Source: Mycoplasmopsis canis PG 14 (GTDB lineage Bacteria; Bacillota_I; Bacilli_A; Mycoplasmatales; Metamycoplasmataceae). From it: a stretch of 64,000 nt of DNA. The stretch lies in assembly GCF_001553195.1 (NCBI RefSeq), contig NZ_CP014281.1:620001-684000 (forward strand). Direction: 5' to 3'. Below the pieces are notes generated by a model. The model did no database searches and had not been told where the DNA came from. It saw nothing but the letters and a program-made list of their open reading frames with translations. A program made the position numbers and the translations under genes. Of this stretch, positions 48,948 through 58,957 are shown piece after piece; position 1 is the stretch's first letter, and every line of letters begins with the position of its first letter.

Positions 48948-51038
48948 TTAAGCTTTTTTCTTCTTAATAATTAATTTTTTTGTTCAATTAGGATATTTTT
49001 TATTAATGTGACTAAATAAAATGATTGAGCCTGCCTGTGCTAAAGCACCTAATAAAATAGCTAATACTCAAAATGTTATTCCTAAACCTAAAGAAGCTCC
49101 GAATCCTGAAACAAGGTTCGTTCTTGCTAAGAAAGCAACAAATATTCCTCCATGTGGAGCAATTATATTTACTCCTAGAGTTGCTGAAATAATACCTGCA
49201 ACTGCACCACCAATAATATTAGCTGGAACTAATACTTTTGGGTTTTTACTTGTATATGGAATTGCTCCTTCAGAAATGAATGAAAGTCCAAAAATAATAT
49301 TTGAGTATTTTCCTGAACTTATTTCTTCTTTTGTTCAAAGTTTTTTACTAATAAACATTGAAATTGCAATACCTAGTGGAGGTACCATACCTGCAGCCAT
49401 TACAGCAGCCATAGATACTGATGAAGTACCGTTAGCAATTGTTAATGTACCGAAAATATATGCAGCTTTGTTGATTGGACCACCTAAATCAATAGCCATC
49501 ATAGCACCTAAGATAAGCCCTAAGATTCATGCTATTTCTTTTTTGTTTTGGAATAATTGTAAGAATAAAACTAATCCTAAGTTAACAAATATTAAAACAA
49601 TATTAACAGCTCAGAAAGTAACTGCAATAGTTAATGTACCAATTAAAGGTATAAATAAAATATTTTTAATACCTTGCATTGTTTGTGGTAATTTTCCAAA
49701 AACATATTTTGAAAATACTATTACCATAGCTGCGGCAAAAAATGCACCTAAAATTCCACCTATAAATCCTGAACCTGTTCCTAAGAATGCTCCTGGATTA
49801 TTAACTCCTGATCTTACTATTGCTGATTCTAAAAAGCCATAGGTACCTGCTATTTGTCCGCTTGCTATTGCTCCTACAACAAACCCAGGTAAAAGACCTT
49901 GTCTACCTACTAACGAGAATGTTATATAAGCAGATAAAACAGGGACAGCTAAACCTAAACCTAATTTCCCGATATCAAAAACAATTTTTGATACAGGTTT
50001 ATTAAATCCAAAACTACTTAAAAATGCTGGAGAATTAACATCAACTCCTGAAGCAGTTCCTGCAATAATATCTATTAAGAAACCAATTGCTAATAAAATT
50101 CCGCCAAAAACAATAAATGGAAGCATATGTGATATCCCTGACATCAATGAACGACGCATTTTTTTAGCAAAACCATCAAATGTCATTTCAGCATCAGATG
50201 AATCATCTTGTTTCGAAGATGAGCTAATCTTTAATTTAGCACCTTTTTTATCAAGTAAGTCTTGAATATATTTGTGTGGGTTATGAATTGCTTTTTGAGT
50301 AGAGATTTCTAAAACATTATTTGCATCAGCAAATTTGTTTTTTTCTATTTCTCTATCAACTGCTAATAAAACACCTTTAGCTTTTTGGATATCTTCTACT
50401 GTTAATTTATTTTTAACACCCTCAGCACCTTGTGTTTCGACTTTGATTTTAAGATTCATTCTTTTAGCTTCTTCAATCAATTTTTCTTTAGCTAAAAATG
50501 TATGTGCTATTCCTGTTGGGCAAGCTGTAACAGCAACTATATCGTAATAATCATCATCATTCGAATCTTTGATTTCTTCTTTTTGGTCAAACCGATTTAA
50601 TAAGTCTACAAAAGCTTCAGCGCTATCAACTTTTCTTAATTCACTAACAAATTTTTCATTTATTAATAATGTTGATAATTTTTGCATCACTTCAATATGC
50701 CCTGATTCTCTTTCATTTTTTGATAATGCAATACCAAAAATAAAATCTACAGGTTTGTTATCTAATGATTCTCATTCTAAGTTATTAACTTTTGCAAAAA
50801 GTAATGTACTTTTTGAAATTACGTCATCACCTAAATGAGGCATAGCGATTTTATCACCAATACCTGTTGAACCTTGTTTTTCTCTAGCTTGGAAAAGTTC
50901 TAAAATTTTTCCTTCGTTACTTCCGTAACCTTTTGATACTAATTCACTTGCAAAAAACTCTAAAACTTCACTCTTAGAATCAAATTTCTTATTTAAATAA
51001 ATAGTATCTTTATTTTTAAATAGATTTTTTATGTTCAT
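48948..51038 (-). CDS. fruA: Fructose-specific PTS enzyme IIABC
   Basis: 696 residues in EIIA-EIIB-EIIC order. EIIA (~1-150) has the phospho-His in KIAMPHLGDD. EIIB (~165-265) has VTACPTGIAHTF with the phospho-Cys. EIIC (from ~300) has the hydrophobic helices and the characteristic GPINKAAY and APHGGIF segments. It imports fructose with phosphorylation at C1. AAAGGA stands before the chosen ATG; a longer upstream frame lacks this support. It is cotranscribed with fruK. The divergent ROK kinase lies ~210 bases away. Confidence 0.95.
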
Positions 51039-51127
51039 AAATTCCTTTCTAAATCTTGCTAAAAATTTTATTATATTTAAGTGACCAAAACAAAATTTTA
51101 AATAAAAAAACATGGTAACATTTACAT

Positions 51128-51163
51128 AAAATAGTCAAAATTAATTAAGATTTTGTCTATTTT
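51128..51163. promoter_or_regulatory. Near-perfect inverted repeat between fruA and the ROK kinase
   Basis: AAAATAGTCAAAAT (51128-51141) pairs with ATTTTGTCTATTTT (51150-51163) with one mismatch. Between divergent genes a terminator is not needed, so an operator is the more likely role. Confidence 0.45.
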
Positions 51164-51184
51164 ATTTCTTTAAATTAAAAAATT

Positions 51185-51198
51185 CTTGACTACTCATT
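51185..51198. promoter_or_regulatory. Degenerate operator E: CTTGACTACTCATT
   Basis: Matches operator C (CTTGACTAGTCAAG) at 11 of 14 positions; one arm is weak. It is about 58 bases before the ROK kinase ATG, the same distance as at operators A and D. Confidence 0.4.
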
Positions 51199-51249
51199 TT
51201 TTAATTATTTTTATTAGTTTTTTTTGATATTAAAAGTAAAATTTTATTT

Positions 51250-52164
51250 ATGGTACAAAATTTAAAAATAAGTAAATATGCAGCTGTTGATATAGGCGGA
51301 ACTAATGTAAGGTTTGCTCTTTTTAGTCAAGAAGGGCAAATAGTTTCAAAGGTTAAAACCGCTACAAACTATGAATCTGCAGAAACAACATGTGATTGAA
51401 TTAAAGAACAAATAATTAAAAATAATATTGAATACTTAGCTCTTTGCATCCCAGGGCCTAGCGATTATAAAAACGGTATTGTTCTAAAAAGCCCTAATCT
51501 TGGAGGTACATGAGAAAATTTCGATGTTAAGTCATACTTAATGAAAAACACAAACCTTAAAGATATTGTTTTTGAAAATGACGCAAACGCCATGGCTTTA
51601 GCTAATCACATTCATTTCAACAAAACAGAAGTTGAAGTCAGCCAATTTTTCACAATAAGCACAGGTTTTGGCGCTGGACTAGTGGTTAATAATAAAATTT
51701 TTCACGGTAATAATTATTATGCTCAAGAAATTGCGCAAATACCTGTTTCAAAGATTGCTTTTGAGGGACAAAGTCGTTTAAAAAATGCTTTCGCTTTAGA
51801 ATTACATTGCTCTGGAAGCGGAATAGAAACAAAAGCAAAATTTTATGGTATAGCCAATTCTGCTAAAGAAGTTTTTGACTTAGCTAAAAATAATAATTCA
51901 AAAGCAATGCAACTTGTGAACGAAGCAAAAGAGGCTTTAACAAATATGTTTGCAATTACAGCGGGTATGATAGCTCCACACAATTTCTTTGTTGGCGGGA
52001 GTGTCGCATTGGCTCAAAAAGAACTTGTAAAAGAGGCTTTTGAAAATGCAAAAAAAATCAGTGATTTTAATCACTTCAATAATATTAATTTGTATTTTGA
52101 TGAACTTGGTGATGACTCGGCTTTAATGGGGCTTTACCATTTATCTAAATTAAGAAATGGATAA
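51250..52164 (+). CDS. glk: ROK-family sugar kinase, probable glucokinase
   Basis: 304 residues. The phosphate-binding motif AVDIGGTNVRFALF is at the N-terminus; FENDANAMALANH holds the catalytic Asp; TGFGAGLVVNNKIFHG and the EIAQIP region follow. The ROK zinc motif (CxCGxxGCxE) is reduced to ELHCSGSGIE, so zinc binding is doubtful. Phosphorylates glucose, probably that released by GH13 and GH65 enzymes. N-acetylmannosamine kinase or fructokinase are possible. It is followed at two bases by a small HTH gene. No Shine-Dalgarno is visible. Confidence 0.85.
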
Positions 52165-52166
52165 GT

Positions 52167-52382
52167 ATGGAAGTTAAACCTTTAACAAAATATGAAAAAA
52201 AGAAATTTAAGCATTTAAATTATATTATTGAACACCCAAATGATTCAAATGAATATTTAGCAAAAAAATTTAAAGTATCAACAAGAACAATAACAAGATA
52301 TAGAACTTTTTTAAAACAAAATCCAAATCAAAATTTGAATGAAATTAAACATGGAAATAGGAGAATTAAAAATGAGAAATAA
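52167..52382 (+). CDS. Small helix-turn-helix protein
   Basis: 71 residues. The core NEYLAKKFKVSTRTITRYRTFL is a clear helix-turn-helix, flanked by basic N- and C-termini (KKKFKHL, GNRRIKNEK). Its ATG lies two bases after the kinase stop codon and its end overlaps the next gene by 11 bases, so the three genes form one unit. It could be a DNA-binding regulator or a remnant of a transposase HTH; no catalytic domain follows. Confidence 0.8.
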   Translation: MEVKPLTKYEKKKFKHLNYIIEHPNDSNEYLAKKFKVSTRTITRYRTFLKQNPNQNLNEIKHGNRRIKNEK

Positions 52383-52587
52383 ATCAAACAGAAGTTGAAT
52401 AGCATTAGTATTACTTTCATTTTTCTTAGGAGTACTGGGAATAGATAGATTTTATGCAGGTAGAACGCTTTTAGGCCTACTAAAACTATTTACAGCAGGT
52501 GGTTTTGGTATACTAGCGTTTATTGACTTTATACTTGCTTTATTAGGATTAATGAAAGATTCAGATGGTCTTTACATTAGACCATAA
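52372..52587 (+). CDS. TM2-domain membrane protein
   Basis: 71 residues. After a basic start come two membrane helices: WIALVLLSFFLGVLGIDRFY, whose GIDRFYAGR segment is the TM2 hallmark, and GGFGILAFIDFILALLGLM. TM2 proteins are small, widespread and of unclear function. Coupled to the preceding HTH gene by overlap; AGGAG precedes the ATG. Confidence 0.88.
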
Positions 52588-52590
52588 AAA

Positions 52591-52630
52591 ATAAAATCAC
52601 TAACTTTATTTGTTAGTGATTTTATTTTTT
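52591..52630. terminator. Bidirectional terminator
   Basis: AAAATCACTAAC pairs with GTTAGTGATTTT around a seven-base loop, between convergent TM2 and MFS genes. The MFS stop codon lies inside it. Confidence 0.85.
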
Positions 52631-53875
52631 ATCACTTGCAATTTTGTATTTTGAAACAACTATTGCAATGCATAATAAAAGAATAATAATTGAATAAACT
52701 ATGAACATAAATACAAATCCTACATAAATATAGAGCGCTGTTAATATAAGAATTAAACCACTATAATATAAGATTCTAAAAAGTAATATTAATGAATTTT
52801 GTTTTGTAAATTCTTTTTTATCAAATATCATAAAAATATAACTATTTCCGATATTTGTTATTATTGAAAATATAAATTGTATTAATGAATTTAAAATTAA
52901 ATAAGTTATTAAAATTAATTTGCTATTATTAGATAAATTAATTGGTAATCAAATTAAATTTAATCCAGCTATTAAAATAATTCCTGAATAAAAACCTTTG
53001 GACTTAAGAGAACTACTAAATTTATTAATTAAAAACGAAAACAAAGAAGCTAAAAGCGCAAAACCAAAAATACATATTGAAAAAATAAATGTTCAATCTT
53101 TGTAATCATAATGTATATAATTAAAAAAGTTGTTTACTCCACTTTGCTTTGGAAATAGCAATGTAGCAGTCAATATCCCAAAAGAAGTCGCAAAAATTCA
53201 CTTAGTAATTCTTGAGGCATTTGTGTGATTTATTTCAACATCTTTTTCTTTTGAAAATTCTAAATGGTTCTTTTTTACTTTTAAAGACATGTATAACGAA
53301 GTTGAAACAATATATGTTAGCATATTTAAAGATAATGTAACTCATAATGGTAAAAACTTAAATAGAAAAATACCAAGAATTGGAGCTAAAAAAGAAGCGA
53401 ATATTAAACCAAAAGAGTTCAATATGTTATAGAGTTTCATATCGTTATTATTATTTGATAAGTGAAAAATAATATTTCTAACAGCTAAAAATCGGATACT
53501 ATTAAAAAAACTATAAAAAGCATTTGCCACTAGTAGAAGAATAGAGAAACTATGACCATTATGATTTAAGTCAGTAGATAAAAACGTTATCAAGACAGAA
53601 GTAACTATAATAAAACTTGAAAAGTCAGCAAAAAATATCATTTGCTTGTCTTTAAACCGGTTGACAATTTTTGAACCAAAAAAGAAAACAAAAATTGATG
53701 GAATTTGCATTGCTAAGTAAAATAATGTTACGAACCAAAAACTCTCTGTTAACTTAAAAGCGTAAACAGAAGCACTTAATTTCATTATTTCTGTCCCTAA
53801 AACCGAAATAATCAAAGCTGAAGTATATTTTGTTCTATTAAAAATATTCATTTTTTTCGTAATTACTAAATCCAT
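52622..53875 (-). CDS. MFS transporter
   Basis: 417 residues with about 11-12 hydrophobic helices (LIISVLGTEIMKLSASVYAF, FVTLFYLAMQIPSIFVFFFG, ...). The loop SKIVNRFKDKQMIFFAD after helix 2 fits the MFS G-x-x-x-D-R/K-x-G-R/K-type motif loosely. This resembles the MFS group common in mycoplasmas that are annotated as multidrug or unknown transporters. Substrate unknown. A second ATG eight codons in (MNIFNRT) is a possible start. Monocistronic; read with TGA as Trp. Confidence 0.85.
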
Positions 53876-53972
53876 AAAAATCCTTAAATTTAATTATATA
53901 ACTTTAACTAAATATTCTAAATATTTAAGCTTCCTTGTTAATAAAATCAAAAAATTATAATACAATATATTC

Positions 53973-55019
53973 ATGGGATTTTTTAAAAATTTAGTTAACA
54001 AAGTTTTCAAAAAAGAAAACAAAGATGTAGAAACATTAAAAGACGAATTAAAAGAACAGCATTCTAAAGAAGTTTTAAATAGTGATAAATTTAAAAAATA
54101 TTCAAATGGTCTTGAGAATAGTTCATCTTTCGGAAAAAAACTACTCGAAATTCAAAATAGATATAACACAATTGATGAAGACTTTTTTGATGAGCTAGAA
54201 GAATTATTGATAATGTCTGATATTAATTTAAAACTTGTAGATGTTATAATCGAAAAGATTAAACAAGAAGTAAGAACAAACGATATCGATGATCCAAAAC
54301 TAATTGGGGAATTAATTGCTGATCAATTATTTGTAATTTATACAGCAAATACAATAGTAGATACAAATTTAAATTTCAAAAGTGACAGATTAAATGTTTT
54401 TATATTTGTAGGAGTAAATGGTTCAGGAAAAACAACTTCTATAGCAAAAATGGCTAACAAATATATTAAAGAAGGTAAAAAAGTTTTAATTGCTGCTGCA
54501 GATACATTTAGAGCAGGAGCTGTAAACCAGTTAGCTGTATGGGCTGATAGAATAGGTGCACAAATTGTTAAGCCTCAAAAAGAAGGTGCTGATCCTGCTT
54601 CTGTTGTTTTTGAAGCTTTAGAAAAAGCTACAAATGAAAGCTATGATCTATTAATTATAGATACTGCTGGTAGACTTCAAAACAAGGTTAATTTAATGAA
54701 TGAGTTATCTAAAATGGTTTCAATTATTCAAAGATTCATTCCAGATGCTCCTCACGAATCACTTTTAGTTTTAGATGCAACAACTGGACAAAACGGTTTA
54801 TCGCAAGCAAAGAACTTTAAGGAAATAGCTAATTTAACAGGTGTTATTCTAACAAAACTCGATGGTACCTCAAAAGGTGGTATAGTGCTTTCTATTAAAG
54901 ATGAATATAACTTAAATGTTAAATATGTAGGGCTAGGTGAAAAGCTTGATGACCTACAAGAATTTGATTTAGAACTCTTTATTTATCAAATGACTAAGGA
55001 CTTAATTGATAATGTCTAG
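53973..55019 (+). CDS. ftsY: SRP receptor GTPase FtsY
   Basis: 348 residues. A short charged A-region, the N-domain four-helix bundle, then the G domain: VGVNGSGKTTSIAKMAN (G1), AADTFRAGAVNQL (G2/insertion box), IIDTAGRLQNK (G3), LTKLDGTSKGG (G4) and VGLGEKLDDLQEFD (closing). It docks ribosome-SRP complexes at the membrane for cotranslational insertion. The next gene, ylxM, overlaps its last bases, the conserved ftsY/ffh-ylxM arrangement. Confidence 0.97.
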   Translation: MGFFKNLVNKVFKKENKDVETLKDELKEQHSKEVLNSDKFKKYSNGLENSSSFGKKLLEIQNRYNTIDEDFFDELEELLIMSDINLKLVDVIIEKIKQEVRTNDIDDPKLIGELIADQLFVIYTANTIVDTNLNFKSDRLNVFIFVGVNGSGKTTSIAKMANKYIKEGKKVLIAAADTFRAGAVNQLAVWADRIGAQIVKPQKEGADPASVVFEALEKATNESYDLLIIDTAGRLQNKVNLMNELSKMVSIIQRFIPDAPHESLLVLDATTGQNGLSQAKNFKEIANLTGVILTKLDGTSKGGIVLSIKDEYNLNVKYVGLGEKLDDLQEFDLELFIYQMTKDLIDNV

Positions 55020-55245
55020 AAAAAATTTAGAAAATATTGAAAAATATACTTTCTTATTTGAAAAATATAAAAATTTACTAACTCAAACACAAAAACAAAT
55101 TTTTGAACTTTATTTTTATCAAGATTTGTCTTATGCAGAGATCGCTGAAATCACTGCCACCACAAGAACTGCGGCATATGATGCAATAAAAAAAGCAACT
55201 AAAAAGCTTGAGAAACTTGAGAAAGACGTTTATTCAGAAACATAA
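55012..55245 (+). CDS. ylxM: YlxM/UPF0122 family SRP-associated HTH protein
   Basis: 77 residues, starting at the ATG that overlaps the ftsY stop by eight bases. QTQKQIFELYFYQDLSYAEIAEITATTRTAAYDAIKKATKKL is the sigma-70 region 4-like HTH of the YlxM family. YlxM is encoded with SRP components and stimulates SRP GTPase activity in some bacteria. Slightly shorter than the usual ~100 residues. Confidence 0.92.
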   Translation: MSRKNLENIEKYTFLFEKYKNLLTQTQKQIFELYFYQDLSYAEIAEITATTRTAAYDAIKKATKKLEKLEKDVYSET

Positions 55246-55246
55246 T

Positions 55247-55273
55247 AAAAAACTTCCTGCTGGAAGTTTTTTT
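55247..55273 (+). terminator. Terminator of ftsY-ylxM
   Basis: AAAACTTCC pairs with GGAAGTTTT around a TGCT loop, ending in a T run. Confidence 0.9.
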
Positions 55274-55275
55274 CA

Positions 55276-55779
55276 TTATGATGGAATATCACATCCATCG
55301 AATGCATCGAAGTTAAAGTAAATTTTTTCAAATTTCTTACGGTCTTCTTCGTTTTTGAAAATATCAAATTCATCAGCTAAAATAACTACATCGCTTGCGC
55401 TTCCATCTAGTTTTGCTAGTTTAAAAATATTTTTAGCTTCTTCTACAATAGCTGATGCATTCTTGTTTTCTTCATATGAAGAATTATCTTCTTTTAATAA
55501 GTTTAAAATCTTTTCAAATGACGCACTTCTTTTTGTGTTGTTACCAATATATTTTTTGTTACTTAAAAATTTAAATAGGTCAAAAATATATTTATTCACA
55601 ACTGGTGAAAATCTGTCATTTCTTGTGAAATTATTTCATGTTAGCTCGTTGAAAAATTCATCACCTTCTGCAAGAGCTGCTGTAAATACTTTTCTAAAAG
55701 CATTATAAACTGATACTGAATCAATTGATCTAATTGTAATTACATCTACATCATCTATTATATCTCTATATTTATACAT
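55276..55779 (-). CDS. Conserved hypothetical protein downstream of uvrB
   Basis: 167 residues, cytosolic, acidic and mostly helical, with no motif I recognise. N-terminus MYKYRDIIDDVDVITIRSID; C-terminus FNFDAFDGCDIPS. It starts one base after uvrB stops, so it shares the uvrB transcript. It may be a mycoplasma-specific family. A role in repair would be guesswork. Confidence 0.8.
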
Positions 55780-55780
55780 A

Positions 55781-57757
55781 TTATTTTCCTTCACTTTCTA
55801 ATTCGAAAATTAAATCTTTGATTTCTTGGGCGCGAACATAATCACGCTCTTTTGCTGCTTTGAGCATTTGTTTAGTTAAATCTTCAATTACTTCCTTCTT
55901 ACTTAGTTCTTTTGGTCCTTTCTTCTTGCTTAAAAGCAAGTCAAGTGCATTATTAATTTCTTTCCCTTCAATAATTTCAGGGATTTTTTTAATAATTGTT
56001 TGAGGAATAATGTTGTGAATTTTATTGTACTCTTCTTGAATCTTTCTTTTCTGTTCATTATCCTCTATGCACTTTTTCATTGCCTCTGATATTTCATCAG
56101 CATACAAGATAGCTTGTCCACCAGCATTTCTAGACGCTCTACCAACAATCTGAATTAAATTAGTTTCACTTCTCATGAAACCACCTTTATCAGCATCTAG
56201 AATAATCACCTTGGAGACCTCTGGAATATCAACACCTTCTCTTAAAAGATTTATACCTATAATGACTTCATAAAAACCTAATCTTAGTTTTCTGATAATT
56301 TCATTTCTTTGGAAAATTGTGTGTTCAGAGTGAATGTAAGCTGCTTTAACATTTCTTTTTTGCATATATTCCGACAATTTTTCCGATGACTCTTTAGTTG
56401 TTGTTAATATAATTGTTCTTTCATTCTTAAATCGCTGTTCAATTATTGTTTGATAGATATCATCAATTTGATTTTTTGTAGGTTTAATAATGATTTTAGG
56501 ATCCATTAATCCTGTAGGTCTAACATACATTCTAAATACATTATTTTTAGATTTATCCAACTCATATTGATTTGGAGTTGCGGAAACATAAATTTTTTTA
56601 AACGAAAATTCATTTTCGAATTCCTCTAATGATAATGGTCTATTTTCAAGGGCTGATGGTAATCTAAACCCATATTCTACTAAACTTCTTTTTCTTGACT
56701 GGTCTCCGCTTATCATAGCATTAATTTGCGGAACAGTTAAGTGAGATTCATCAATAAATATTAAAGAGTCTTTTGGGAAATAGTCCAATAATGTATAAGG
56801 TCTTTCACCAAAATCCCTACCATCTAAGTACATTGAATAATTTTCGATACCTTTGCACATTCTAAATTCACGCATATCATTTATATCATTACGAACTCTT
56901 TGCGCAAGTCTTTGGTGTTCAATTAACTTATTTTCTGAAGCGAATTTTTGTAATTGATTTTCTAATTCTTGTTCAATTTTAGGGATAATATTATCATAAA
57001 CTGAATTATCTGTTGCGTAAGCATCACCGGGTGATAAAACAAATATATTAAAAGTTTTTAAGGTGTCTTTTGTTAAAGCATCAACTAAAGATATTTCTTC
57101 TATTTCATCTCCAAAAAAACTTACTTGAATAGCAGTTTCTTCAGAATCAGCAGGTCTAATTAATATAACATCACCCTTAACAGTAAATTGACCAGGAAGC
57201 GGTGCAATATCGTTTCTATCATATTTTATATTTACTAATTTACGTATAAAATCTTTTGTTGAGATTTGTTGCGTTTTATAAAATCTGAAAAAACTTTGTG
57301 AATAAATTTCTGGGTTTAATGCACCATAAATGGCACTAACAGATGCTACCACTATTGTATCTTTTCTAGTTAATAAAGAGTTTATAGTACTCATTCTAAG
57401 AATTTCTATTTGTTGATTTGTTTTAGAATCTTTTTCAATATACGTATCTGTACTTGAAATATATGCTTCTGGTCTATAATAATCGAAATATGAAATATAA
57501 TACTCTACAGCATTTTCGGGGAAAAAACCTTTTAATTCACTGTATAACTGACTGGCTAAAGTCTTATTATGTGATAATATTAAAACAGGTTTATCAAAAT
57601 TTTGTATAACATTTGCTATCGTAAATGTTTTTCCAGACCCTGTAACCCCTAAAAGAACTTGATGTTCTTGGTTATTTTGAATTCCATTGCTTAAAAATGA
57701 AATTGCCTCGGGTTGATGTCCAGAAGGTTTATATTCTGAATTCAATTTATAGATCAT
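55781..57757 (-). CDS. uvrB: Excinuclease ABC subunit B
   Basis: 658 residues, full length. Walker A GVTGSGKTFTIAN; the beta-hairpin region YYISYFDYYRPEAYI; FIDESHLTVPQI (DEAD-like box), KIYVSATPNQYEL; GINLLREGVDIPEV; and QIVGRASRNAGG (motif VI). The C-terminal UVR motif is RDYVRAQEIKDLIFELE. It loads at DNA damage with UvrA and positions UvrC for incision. First gene of a two-gene operon. Confidence 0.98.
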   Translation of the reverse strand: MIYKLNSEYKPSGHQPEAISFLSNGIQNNQEHQVLLGVTGSGKTFTIANVIQNFDKPVLILSHNKTLASQLYSELKGFFPENAVEYYISYFDYYRPEAYISSTDTYIEKDSKTNQQIEILRMSTINSLLTRKDTIVVASVSAIYGALNPEIYSQSFFRFYKTQQISTKDFIRKLVNIKYDRNDIAPLPGQFTVKGDVILIRPADSEETAIQVSFFGDEIEEISLVDALTKDTLKTFNIFVLSPGDAYATDNSVYDNIIPKIEQELENQLQKFASENKLIEHQRLAQRVRNDINDMREFRMCKGIENYSMYLDGRDFGERPYTLLDYFPKDSLIFIDESHLTVPQINAMISGDQSRKRSLVEYGFRLPSALENRPLSLEEFENEFSFKKIYVSATPNQYELDKSKNNVFRMYVRPTGLMDPKIIIKPTKNQIDDIYQTIIEQRFKNERTIILTTTKESSEKLSEYMQKRNVKAAYIHSEHTIFQRNEIIRKLRLGFYEVIIGINLLREGVDIPEVSKVIILDADKGGFMRSETNLIQIVGRASRNAGGQAILYADEISEAMKKCIEDNEQKRKIQEEYNKIHNIIPQTIIKKIPEIIEGKEINNALDLLLSKKKGPKELSKKEVIEDLTKQMLKAAKERDYVRAQEIKDLIFELESEGK

Positions 57758-57820
57758 TTGATAAAATTATAATACTTTATTAAAAAACAAAAAACTATGA
57801 AAAATATATTTTTTTATATA

Positions 57821-57866
57821 AAAAAACAAGTTTTTAGATGTATTTTATCTAAGAACTTGTTTTTTG
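57821..57866. terminator. Hairpin terminator
   Basis: AAAAAACAAGTT pairs with AACTTGTTTTTT, extended by TTAGAT/ATCTAA. It overlaps the end of the membrane-protein gene at 57849. Confidence 0.8.
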
Positions 57867-58493
57867 GTTTGGTAAATTATTATCAGATAATGTTTTTAAT
57901 AATAATTTATATTTTCGAAATGCAACAAAAGAAAATATAAAAAATGGAATTGATAACAAGATGTAAATAATTATAATGATTCAATAAGGGAAAATAACAA
58001 AAAGATTAAAAGCTAATCAATAAAACAATGTGTTACAAATAACTATATTCACCAAATGTAAACATGAAAATCAAATATAAAGTCTTCAATTGATTTTGTA
58101 AACAGTGTCTTTTAATTTTTCATCAATATTTTCTTGCGGAATATTATCAATTAATTTGTTTAATTTAAAATATTGAATTGTTCATAATGTTTTTTTAAAT
58201 TCATTATTATATGCATTATAACCTTCTCTTTTATAACTCTTAAGTCCCAAAATTAAATATAAATAAGAGATTAAGGAAAAAAGTGTAATTACCCCTGCGA
58301 AAATTTTTATTATTAAATTTTGAAATAATAAGTAATTATCATTTTCAAATATTAACTGTGGTAAATTCATTAACACTAAAAAGCTTAAAAATATAAATAG
58401 AAAACTAAAAGCAATATAATAGAAATATTTCTTCTTCAATCATACATTCATATAAAAAATAACTGATTTTAAATAAATTTGTTTATGTTCCAT
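57849..58493 (-). CDS. Membrane protein of unknown function
   Basis: 214 residues with about four helices: YYIAFSFLFIFLSFLVLM, IIKIFAGVITLFSLISYLYL, IVICNTLFYWLAFNLFVIF and YWIIIIIYILLSIPFFIF. The cytosolic loop between the second and third helix is charged. No family recognised. It sits alone between uvrB and rplQ with its own terminator. The start at 58493 gives MEHKQIYLKSVIFYM; an internal ATG 14 codons on is possible. Confidence 0.75.
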
Positions 58494-58590
58494 ATAATAA
58501 TTTTACTACTTTTTATTTTATAAAATAAAAAAAACCAACTCATATATTGAGTTGGTGTGAATAAAATTATTATTAAAGCTTTATAAAATA

Positions 58591-58956
58591 TTAAACAAGT
58601 TCAATGATCGCCATACGTGAGTTATCACCTTGACGTTTAGGTAATTTAATAATTCTTGTGTATCCACCGTTTCTATCTTTGTATTTAGGTGCGATTGAAT
58701 CAAATAAGTGTTTTAAAACATCTTTATCTGTTCCTTGTACATTAATTTTACGTAAATATGCAGCAACAATACGTCTGTTTGCTAAAGTAGGGTTTTTTGC
58801 TTTTTGAATCATTTTTTCTGCATGTCTTCTAACTTCTTTTGCTCTAATTAAAGTTGTTGTTATATGTCCGTTAGCGTATAATTCACTAACTAATGAACGC
58901 ATTACACCTGTTCTTCATTTTGTATCACGTGAGTAAATTTGTGTAGGATTTGCCAT
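58591..58956 (-). CDS. rplQ: 50S ribosomal protein L17
   Basis: 121 residues. MANPTQIYSRDTKWRTGVMRSLVSELYANGHITTT is the L17 N-terminal pattern (split here by a TGA Trp) and TRIIKLPKRQGDNSRMAIIEL the C-terminal one. It lies near the exit tunnel of the large subunit. It directly follows rpoA, the conserved alpha-operon end. Confidence 0.97.
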
Positions 58957-58957
58957 A

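Noticed and set aside
52167-52382. Small HTH protein as a transposase fragment
   Set aside because: It has its own start, is tightly coupled to neighbouring genes on both sides and shows no IS ends nearby, so it is kept as a gene.
55006-55011. TTG start for ylxM six bases upstream of the ATG
   Set aside because: The ATG at 55012 fits the family start and the ftsY overlap.
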